Source of the DNA: an uncultured Bacilli bacterium
Lineage (GTDB): Bacteria > Bacillota_I > Bacilli_A > RF39 > UBA660
Length of the DNA stretch: 5,097 nucleotides
NCBI GenBank assembly: GCA_949879835.1
Contig: CATLBU010000051.1
Span: 1 to 5,097 of the forward strand
Direction of reading: 5' to 3'
The translations under genes were made by a program, and so were the position numbers. The notes beneath the pieces were generated by a model, which was given only the letters and a program-made list of their open reading frames with translations, searched no databases and had not been told where the DNA came from. Every line of letters begins with the position of its first letter. The first letter of the stretch is position 1. Positions 1 through 4,463 of this stretch are shown piece by piece.

Positions 1-5
1 ACCTC
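1..5 (-). promoter_or_regulatory. Probable ribosome binding site of the next gene, beyond the window
   Basis: The coding strand reads TGA then GGT at the left edge, giving GAGGT overlapping the stop codon of the metallopeptidase-like gene. Throughout this operon the end of one gene carries the binding site of the next, so another minus-strand gene probably begins within about ten bases outside the window. Confidence 0.45.
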
Positions 6-468
6 ACAATAATTTTCTTGAATACATTTTGTTATAAATTTGACTTACAATACTACCAACCATATAAGCAAATAATTCATTGTATTCTTGTGTTCCAAAT
101 ACCTTCTTGCAATTAGTTATTCTATATTCAAAATAAAAGGTTATTGCATGAGTACATTCATGTGATACTGTTCCACTTCCCATATAATTTCTGTTAAGAA
201 GAATCCATCCACAACATTTATCAATATCAATAAATTTATCATCTTCAAAATAAGTGTGTGATGAATATTTACATATTGCTGAATAATTATGTTCTACCTT
301 TTCACCAAAATACTTATCTGCATATTCATACATATCTTCAAAGGAATTGAATATAATAACTCTATAATAATCATTTTCATTTCTTTTATATTTCTTTATT
401 AAATTTCCACAAACTACATCAGGAATGTTTTTCCACAATTTAACTTTAAAATAAGTTATAGGTTTCAT
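4..468 (-). CDS. Small HExxH putative zinc metallopeptidase
   Basis: The 154-residue product contains HECTHA (103-108), a HExxH signature in which His103 and His107 would bind zinc and Glu104 would act as the base. It sits in a helix-like setting preceded by MGSGTVSHE. About 24 residues on, NELFAYMVGSIV (130-141) offers Glu131 as a third zinc ligand, as in gluzincin or ImmA/IrrE-like proteins. The N-terminal ~95 residues (DYYRVIIFNSFEDMYEYADKYF and the WILLNRNYMG strand before the helix) fit the edge-strand plus active-site-helix layout of zincins. There is no signal peptide, so it should act in the cytoplasm. Its substrate is unknown; host repressor cleavage or processing of a phage protein are possibilities only. 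It starts in an ATGA overlap with a weak binding site, so it probably depends on coupling, and it is followed at once by a GAGGT for a further gene. Confidence 0.78.
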   Translation of the reverse strand: MKPITYFKVKLWKNIPDVVCGNLIKKYKRNENDYYRVIIFNSFEDMYEYADKYFGEKVEHNYSAICKYSSHTYFEDDKFIDIDKCCGWILLNRNYMGSGTVSHECTHAITFYFEYRITNCKKVFGTQEYNELFAYMVGSIVSQIYNKMYSRKLL

Positions 469-791
469 CTTCTCATATAATCCACAACATTATAATTTTT
501 AATTTTTGCAAGATTAAATAAGAAGTTTTGAAATTGAATCCATGAATCATAATCACATTTATCATCATGAATTAATCCTATTTTTCTATTGTCAACATAG
601 TATGTAATATCTCTCAACATAACAATACATATTCTTTCAGTTATATAATCTGAATTATTTTTAATGAAATCAGGTACTTCATTTGTAACATAAGTTCTTC
701 TTCCTAAAGCATATCTTAATGCCATAATCATAATGTCACCAAATGTTCCATCTTTATCTTCAATAACTTTTTTGGTTGCATCCTTTTCCAT
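465..791 (-). CDS. Conserved phage-type hypothetical protein (MALRYALGRRTYVT family)
   Basis: The 108-residue protein has a conserved-looking core, DGTFGDIMIMALRYALGRRTY, followed by VTNEVPDFIKNN. This 'l...aLRYALGRRTY' block recurs in my memory of small unknown proteins from phages of low-GC Gram-positive bacteria. The remainder contains two helices and a tryptophan/aromatic segment (DYDSWIQFQNFLFNLAKI). No enzyme motif is recognisable. The ATG at 791 follows GAGGGG with a nine-base spacer, among the strongest binding sites in the window. The end overlaps the metallopeptidase-like gene as ATGA. Function is unknown; the arginine pair and its neighbours hint at binding to a nucleic acid or protein, which is speculation. 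Confidence 0.8.
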   Translation of the reverse strand: MEKDATKKVIEDKDGTFGDIMIMALRYALGRRTYVTNEVPDFIKNNSDYITERICIVMLRDITYYVDNRKIGLIHDDKCDYDSWIQFQNFLFNLAKIKNYNVVDYMRR

Positions 792-794
792 TTC

Positions 795-1031
795 TTATTC
801 CCCCTCAAATACACTTTCAACTGTTAGTGCCATAGGTGGTAAAGTTTTACCTTGTTGTTGAACATATATTCTTTTTGTTTTATTAATAATTTCAAGTTCT
901 TTGTCTGATAATTCCCAACAAGTTTCAATTGCAGGTGTACCATCTTCATATTGATAAGCAGCACCTGGTAAATCATTACAATCTTGTCTAATATAAAGTT
1001 TATTAGTATTTTTATTTGTTACTGGTTTCAT
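795..1031 (-). CDS. Conserved phage-type hypothetical protein (MKPVTNKNT family)
   Basis: The 78-residue protein reads MKPVTNKNTNKLYIRQDCND, then DGTPAIETCWELSDKELEIINKTKRIYVQQQGKTLPPMAL and a short acidic end. The combination of 'dgTP.ieTCWeLsd.Ele.i..Tk.iy....G.t.PP..L.ves' is a pattern I associate with small proteins of unknown function in Gram-positive phages and prophages, based on memory of the family style rather than a search. No catalytic motif, zinc site or membrane segment is visible. A GGATGGTG stretch upstream provides the binding site, after a 13-base gap from the preceding stop. Its final codons (GAGGGGGAA, TAA) form the strong binding site of the next gene, starting three bases later. 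Confidence 0.78.
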   Translation of the reverse strand: MKPVTNKNTNKLYIRQDCNDLPGAAYQYEDGTPAIETCWELSDKELEIINKTKRIYVQQQGKTLPPMALTVESVFEGE

Positions 1032-1044
1032 TTATTTCACCATC

Positions 1045-1263
1045 CTATCCATAATATTCACTTTTATTTTTAATAACTTTTTGTTTTGGTTTTATATATG
1101 TACCATTCGATGAATCCCAAACTTTATTACATAATTGATTCTTTGCTTTAAAAACTTTTTGTCTTTCTTTATAACTCATTTTTGATAAATCTTTATCAGA
1201 AGTATTTGCTAATTTAATTAATTCTTGTATTTTTTCTGATCTAGTTTTCATTTTGTCTTTCAT
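1045..1263 (-). CDS. Small basic hypothetical protein
   Basis: The 72-residue product is lysine-rich, with a helical first half (SEKIQELIKLANTSDKDLSK), then a segment MSYKERQKVFKAKNQLCNKVWD that looks like a second helix, and a short basic tail. There is one cysteine and no enzyme or membrane signature. The ATG overlaps the stop of the preceding gene as ATGA, with a G-rich stretch (GGGATGGGG) upstream as a binding site; Met5 at 1251 is a less likely start. I recognise no family. The high charge suggests binding to nucleic acid or to a protein partner, but this cannot be settled from sequence. Confidence 0.7.
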   Translation of the reverse strand: MKDKMKTRSEKIQELIKLANTSDKDLSKMSYKERQKVFKAKNQLCNKVWDSSNGTYIKPKQKVIKNKSEYYG

Positions 1264-1508
1264 TTATACCCCATCCCTTCATATTCCCAAAACATAGTTC
1301 CTTTTGATTTACCACATTTTGGACATATATTTTCAATCGTGTCACCTTTTATATTGAAGAAAGTAGTTTTAGCATCAATTTTAACTAAATAAACAAAGTT
1401 ATGTTTACATACTAATTGTTTAAATATATTTTTACGATTAACTTTTACTTCTTTCATAGGTTGTGATGATAATAAGTTTGTAAAATATCTAAATTTCTTT
1501 TTCTTCAT
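1260..1508 (-). CDS. Small Cys/His zinc-binding hypothetical protein
   Basis: The 82-residue protein starts with a strongly basic segment (MKKKKFRYF) and then carries Cys34-Lys-His36 and, 26 residues on, CPKCG at 62-66. This CxH...CxxC set resembles the small phage proteins in which a CKH/CWH knuckle and a CxxCG knuckle bind one zinc. The stretch between them would form the beta strands of a ribbon. The basic N-terminus would suit nucleic-acid binding, but this is inference. The start overlaps the coiled-coil gene by 20 bases and has only a weak A/G-rich upstream sequence; Met18 (1457) is an alternative but has no better binding site. The gene ends in an ATGA overlap with the next one. Confidence 0.75.
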   Translation of the reverse strand: MKKKKFRYFTNLLSSQPMKEVKVNRKNIFKQLVCKHNFVYLVKIDAKTTFFNIKGDTIENICPKCGKSKGTMFWEYEGMGYK

Positions 1509-2067
1509 AATTAACTTTGAATTCTTTCTTTACTATTTGAATTATTGTTTCTTTTGAAATATTTCCTTTTGTATTTTGAATATTTGAAATAATATTATTT
1601 AATATCAAATTCAATTTTTCTTTGTTCGATTTATCATAATTTTTGATAATTTTATTTAATTCCATCTTGTCTTTTATTAATGAATCAATTATTTCTAGTT
1701 GGGAATGTTTTAATCTTGTTTTTACTTCTTCTTCAATAGTTGAATTAATGTTATTTAATTTATCTTGTAATATATTTATTTTTATTTCTTTATCGTTACA
1801 TCTTTCTTTTTCTTTATTTATTTTTTCATTTAAAGAAGATATTTCCTTTTGATAATTACTAGAAGTTATATCTCTTTCATCTATACGATTTTTTAATGCA
1901 TCAATTGTTATAAGTGCAAGTTCATAATCTTTTTCAACATTTGCTTTTTTCTTAACTTCTTTTTCTAAAGATTTTACCTTTTTATATTGTTTGTTATTTC
2001 TTTTTATCTCATCAACTAAAACTTGTTTCATATCAGCAACTTTAATTGTCTTATTTCTGCTAAACAT
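1489..2067 (-). CDS. Coiled-coil protein of unknown function
   Basis: I place the start at ATG 2067 (192 residues) because AGAGG lies 8 bases upstream, at 2076-2080. A GTG at 2076 would add three residues but itself overlaps that binding site. The product is rich in Lys, Glu, Asn and Ile, with no cysteine-based motif, membrane segment or enzyme signature. From about residue 20 to 150 it shows heptad-like spacing of Leu/Ile with charged residues (for example SLNEKINKEKERCNDKEIKI and the following ILQDKLNNI), indicating a long coiled coil and probably an oligomer. A compact C-terminal segment (KETIIQIVKKEFKVNYEEK) follows. Position among early genes suggests an accessory or scaffold-type role, but coiled coils alone do not define function. 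It overlaps the next gene by 20 bases. Confidence 0.82.
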   Translation of the reverse strand: MFSRNKTIKVADMKQVLVDEIKRNNKQYKKVKSLEKEVKKKANVEKDYELALITIDALKNRIDERDITSSNYQKEISSLNEKINKEKERCNDKEIKINILQDKLNNINSTIEEEVKTRLKHSQLEIIDSLIKDKMELNKIIKNYDKSNKEKLNLILNNIISNIQNTKGNISKETIIQIVKKEFKVNYEEKEI

Positions 2068-2068
2068 A

Positions 2069-2290
2069 TCAATCACCTCTATTTTCTTTTAATCTTTTAG
2101 CATATAACATATAATCTTCTGCTTTCATAGTTTTTGATTCTTCTTCACATTCAAGATGCAAATGTGTTCTACATTGTGGGCAAGAACAACTTCCACTGTT
2201 AAATCCCATTTCCATGAATATTGATTTTGCAACATCAAAATTGTTTTTACATATTGGACATATAACTTTATACCTTACTTGTTTTTCCAT
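2069..2290 (-). CDS. Small zinc-ribbon protein
   Basis: The 73-residue protein has two cysteine knuckles, CPIC at residues 11-14 and CPQC at 37-40, separated by 22 residues, with a further Cys35. This is the arrangement of a treble-clef or zinc-ribbon fold binding one zinc ion. After the second knuckle comes THLHLECEEE, a common ending in phage zinc ribbons, and then a charged helix. Such proteins may bind nucleic acid or a host protein; the sequence does not say which. The start overlaps the membrane-protein gene by 16 bases. The final codons (AGAGGTGAT, then TGA) contain the ribosome binding site for the coiled-coil gene, whose ATG comes one base after this stop, so the two are translationally coupled. 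Confidence 0.82.
   Translation of the reverse strand: MEKQVRYKVICPICKNNFDVAKSIFMEMGFNSGSCSCPQCRTHLHLECEEESKTMKAEDYMLYAKRLKENRGD
2076..2080 (-). promoter_or_regulatory. Ribosome binding site that fixes the start of the coiled-coil gene
   Basis: The coding strand reads AGAGG followed by 8 bases and ATG at 2067. Its last base is the first base of the competing GTG codon at 2076-2074, which therefore cannot use it. The site lies within the final codons of the zinc-ribbon gene. Confidence 0.6.
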
Positions 2291-2472
2291 TCTTTAAAAT
2301 CCCAATACCTTTCACATTTTTTATCTTGATAAAATTCATTAAGTGGTAAATTATAACATCTATGATCATTAAGCATTTCCCTAAATTCTACAACAAACCA
2401 TATGGTGAAAATTAATATTACAATTATTGTAATTATTCCCATAACATTTAAAACTTTTTCTAATTTATTCAT
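2275..2472 (-). CDS. Small single-pass membrane protein of unknown function
   Basis: The 65-residue product has one obvious hydrophobic helix at about residues 10-28 (VMGIITIIVILIFTIWFVV), followed by a polar, aromatic tail with two cysteines (39 and 53) and the pattern DHRCYNLPLNEFYQDKKC. The N-terminus carries only two lysines, so orientation is uncertain; if the tail faces outward the two cysteines could pair. There is no cleavage site typical of a signal peptide, so it is most likely an anchored membrane protein. AAGGGAAG precedes the ATG, and the end of the gene overlaps the zinc-ribbon gene by 16 bases. Similar one-helix proteins are common in early regions of Gram-positive phages, where none has a general function assigned. 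It is too short to be a holin of the usual kind, and no endolysin is nearby. Confidence 0.8.
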   Translation of the reverse strand: MNKLEKVLNVMGIITIIVILIFTIWFVVEFREMLNDHRCYNLPLNEFYQDKKCERYWDFKEWKNK

Positions 2473-2487
2473 AACACTTACTTCCCT

Positions 2488-2583
2488 TCAATGTTCAATT
2501 CTTTCTTTTAAAATTTCTTCTGATTTATAGATTCTATAATTATATGGTGCTGCTAATCTATTTTTAGTTTTATTAACTTCCAT
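2488..2583 (-). CDS. Small 31-residue hypothetical protein
   Basis: This short reading frame fills the only gap larger than about 20 bases. It begins with ATG one base after the cytosine methyltransferase stop and ends in TGA 15 bases before the next start. The product reads MEVNKTKNRLAAPYNYRIYK and then SEEILKERIEH: basic in the first two thirds, with a short charged helix at the end. GAGG lies 12 bases upstream of the ATG, a rather long spacer, so initiation may depend on coupling to the preceding gene. Its final codons overlap the AAGGGAAG binding site of the next gene. I recognise no family. Support comes from the perfect fit into the operon and the lack of any other use for this stretch; without homologues it remains provisional. 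Confidence 0.55.
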   Translation of the reverse strand: MEVNKTKNRLAAPYNYRIYKSEEILKERIEH

Positions 2584-2584
2584 A

Positions 2585-2743
2585 TTATGCTTTAACCTCA
2601 ATAATGATTTTAGTATTTGGACTAATCGGATAATCTTTAACTAGTTCATCAAATAATTCAGGTTCTTCTTTTAAAAGTTTTTCTAAATCAATCATCAAAT
2701 TAGTTTCATAAGATATAATTTTTACTTCTTCTTTCTTTTCCAT
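2585..2743 (-). CDS. Possible internal in-frame start giving a separate 52-residue protein (tail of cytosine methyltransferase)
   Basis: Within the cytosine methyltransferase, Met370 (ATG at 2743) is preceded by AAGGA with a 6-base spacer, a better-than-chance ribosome binding site in the right frame. Translation from it would give MEKKEEVKIISYETNLMIDL and on to IIIEVKA, which is exactly the part that lies beyond methyltransferase motif X. This could be a nested gene, the trace of an old fusion of the methyltransferase with a small downstream gene, or simply an A/G-rich Lys-Glu stretch that imitates a binding site. I do not recognise the 52-residue sequence. Its content is acidic/basic and predicted helical, with no signal peptide or membrane segment. 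Confidence 0.3.
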   Translation of the reverse strand: MEKKEEVKIISYETNLMIDLEKLLKEEPELFDELVKDYPISPNTKIIIEVKA

Positions 2744-3850
2744 AATTTTTCCTTCTTTCATTAATAAATTTTTAAATATTGCTTGAAGAACATTTACAAC
2801 AATACTATTTCCTGCTTGTTTATAAAGTTGTGTATTTGAATTAACTTTTGCTGCTTTTTCAAATTCTTCATCATTGAATCCCATAAGTCTAAAACATTCT
2901 TTTGGTGTTAATTTTCTAATCTTTAAATTCTTTACTACAACACCTACATCAAGATTTGTTTTTAAAGTTGGTATCATTTCTTTTTGAACTGTACCTCTTT
3001 TTTTATCTATGTTAGAAATATAAACACCATCACCTTCATGTGCTTCTAGATAACCTTGTTTTGTAAAATTTTTAATTTTTAAATTGAAGTTATTTTCTAC
3101 ATCATTACACACATAATTACTTGCATCACATCTTCTTGAACCTTCACCTGTGTTTATTGTAGTAGCAATATCTTTATTAATAATCGATTCTTTATTATTA
3201 CCACTCCATTTTTCATTACTAGCACTTATATATTCAATCATCTTTTCACTTAAATAAAATTTTTCATCAACTTCATCTTCTAATAGATTCTTTAATCTAA
3301 TATCTAATGCTTTTTTAATAGGAAATTTAAATGTACTATCATCATGGTGGATGCTTATTGTAAATACTCTCTCTCTATGTTGTGGTATTCCATAATCTCT
3401 TGCATTTAATATTTGATAATAATTTGTATATCCTAATTCTTCTAATGTTTTTAAATAATTATCAAAATTATGTTTATGTGTTTTACTTAAAAGATTTTTT
3501 ACATTTTCCCAAATAACATATTTAGGTTTTAGTTTTTCAACAATTCGTATAGTTTCATACATTAATGAACTTCTTGTTCCACTACCTTCATCACCACCTG
3601 CTTGTTTTCCAGCAAGTGAGAAATCTTGACAAGGTGAACCATGCATAATTAAATCAACTTCAACATCTTTATCCCATTTTGAAATATCTTGTGGTTCAAA
3701 ATTGGTATTATGTATTGCATTAAATGATTTAACTGCATATTTATCTATTTCAACATAATCAACTATTTCATAATCTATATTTAATCTTTTTAAAGCAGTA
3801 GAACATGCACCAATACCACCAAATAATTCTAATACTTTTAATTTTTGCAT
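2585..3850 (-). CDS. DNA (cytosine-5)-methyltransferase, phage orphan type, with C-terminal extension
   Basis: This 421-residue protein has the ordered motifs of C5-cytosine methyltransferases. They are motif I LELFGGIGACS (7-17, SAM binding), motif IV GSPCQDFSLAG (71-81) with catalytic Cys74, motif VI ENV (115-117), motif VIII QHRERVF (157-163), motif IX RKLTPKECFRLMGF (312-325) and motif X QAGNSIVVNVL (345-355). The enzyme methylates carbon 5 of cytosine in a short DNA target; residues about 168-308 form the variable target-recognition region, so the site cannot be read. All catalytic residues are present and the gene looks intact. Initiation at 3850 follows AGAAGGTG with a 5-base spacer, just after the adenine methyltransferase stop. 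No endonuclease gene is adjacent, so it is probably an orphan enzyme protecting phage DNA from host restriction (inference). The catalytic fold should finish near residue 363; the last ~55 residues (Lys/Glu-rich, then LEKLLKEEPELFDELVKDYP) are an unusual addition. Confidence 0.96.
   Translation of the reverse strand: MQKLKVLELFGGIGACSTALKRLNIDYEIVDYVEIDKYAVKSFNAIHNTNFEPQDISKWDKDVEVDLIMHGSPCQDFSLAGKQAGGDEGSGTRSSLMYETIRIVEKLKPKYVIWENVKNLLSKTHKHNFDNYLKTLEELGYTNYYQILNARDYGIPQHRERVFTISIHHDDSTFKFPIKKALDIRLKNLLEDEVDEKFYLSEKMIEYISASNEKWSGNNKESIINKDIATTINTGEGSRRCDASNYVCNDVENNFNLKIKNFTKQGYLEAHEGDGVYISNIDKKRGTVQKEMIPTLKTNLDVGVVVKNLKIRKLTPKECFRLMGFNDEEFEKAAKVNSNTQLYKQAGNSIVVNVLQAIFKNLLMKEGKIMEKKEEVKIISYETNLMIDLEKLLKEEPELFDELVKDYPISPNTKIIIEVKA
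2750..2754 (-). promoter_or_regulatory. Internal Shine-Dalgarno-like AAGGA within the cytosine methyltransferase gene
   Basis: The coding strand reads AAGGA, six bases before the in-frame ATG at 2743. It is what makes the nested 52-residue product plausible. A/G-rich codons for Lys-Glu-Gly-Lys could produce it by chance. Confidence 0.35.
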
Positions 3851-3863
3851 TATATCACCTTCT

Positions 3864-4461
3864 TTAATTAATCCATTTTATAATTGGATCACCTTTAAAA
3901 CCTTTTTCCCACACAAACCAAGCATAAGCAATTGCACTTGATTCATATTTATCAAAATCACCATTCATTGCACAATTTAATCTCGATGAACTAACATAAA
4001 CAACTTTTGGTGGATTTTCCAAAAAGAATTGTTTCCTTGCTTTTCCTTCTAGAAATTGTAATTTTAGAAACATAGCAACTTTTCTTCCTACTTGAACACT
4101 ATCTAATGCTTTTTGAACAAATTCTAAAGCATATTTGTAAGGGGGATTTGTTATTATGTCACCTTCAAATTCATCAAGTGTTTCTTCAAGAAAATTTAAT
4201 GATTCTTTATCACCATATCCACGATAAATTAAATCAGTAGCAATGACTTCATAACCATTATTTTCAAGCACTTGTGCCAAGTGACCCCCCCCCACAAGCA
4301 CATTCCCAAATGACTGGTGAAAATTTTTCAACCTCTAAAAGTAATTGTGTTGCTTTTGGTTCAGTAGCATAGTAGTCTTCATTCTGTCTTTCTTTATTAG
4401 AATGATTTGAAGCACCCATTGTTGTATAAATACTTTTACTATTACCTGTCCAATCTTTCAT
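3864..4461 (-). pseudogene. Phage DNA N6-adenine methyltransferase, frameshifted in a G9 tract (possibly phase-variable)
   Basis: Two overlapping frames make one protein. The first (ATG 4461, after AAGGGAAG) begins MKDWTGNSKSIYTTMGASNH, a start typical of phage adenine methyltransferases, includes DYYATEPKA, and reaches WECACGGG before going out of frame and stopping at 4264. The second frame continues HLAQVLENNGYEVIATDL, then the catalytic motif IV NPPY, and ends at 3864. Removing one G from the run of nine at 4285-4293 restores WECACGGGHLAQVL (SAM-binding motif I) and a continuous 198-residue protein with motif I at about 52-61, acidic D76 and NPPY at 105-108. Enzymes of this family transfer methyl from S-adenosylmethionine to adenine N6 in DNA. 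As written, the product would be a 65-residue stub lacking NPPY. The downstream ATG at 4331 is just an out-of-frame codon within the first part, not a genuine start. Both halves keep full coding quality, so the break is recent, switchable or a sequencing error. The gene sits between the helicase and a cytosine methyltransferase. Confidence 0.9.
4285..4293 (-). repeat. Mononucleotide run of nine G (minus strand) inside the adenine methyltransferase
   Basis: The plus strand reads nine consecutive C, flanked by gtga and acaagc. On the coding strand this is TGT followed by G9 and TCAC. Eight G would read Cys-Gly-Gly-Gly-His-Leu and keep the methyltransferase in frame; nine gives Cys-Gly-Gly-Gly-Ser and a premature stop. 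It is the longest G/C homopolymer in an otherwise AT-rich window. Glycine is spelled GGT elsewhere, for example in the neighbouring cytosine methyltransferase LFGGIG motif, so GGG GGG is a departure. Long G tracts are established slipped-strand hotspots. Confidence 0.85.
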
Positions 4462-4463
4462 AA

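Noticed and set aside
1643..1852. Plus-strand open frame of 69 residues.
   Set aside because: It is the antisense of the Lys/Glu/Asn-rich coiled-coil gene; its Ser/Phe/Ile-rich product is what such antisense reading yields, and the whole operon runs on the other strand.
2068..2076. GTG at 2076 as the start of the coiled-coil gene.
   Set aside because: It overlaps the AGAGG binding site, which is at the right distance for ATG 2067.
2477..2490. Shared AAGGGAAGTAA stretch before the starts at 2472 and 4461, considered as a repeated regulatory element.
   Set aside because: Both copies are simply strong ribosome binding sites with adjacent stop/spacer bases; eleven A/G-rich bases are too little to infer more.
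4294..4331. ATG at 4331 as the true start of the second half of the adenine methyltransferase (MKNFHQSFG...).
   Set aside because: These first residues are an out-of-frame reading of the sequence encoding EKFSPVIWECA; the family's motif I is restored only by joining the upstream frame at the G tract.
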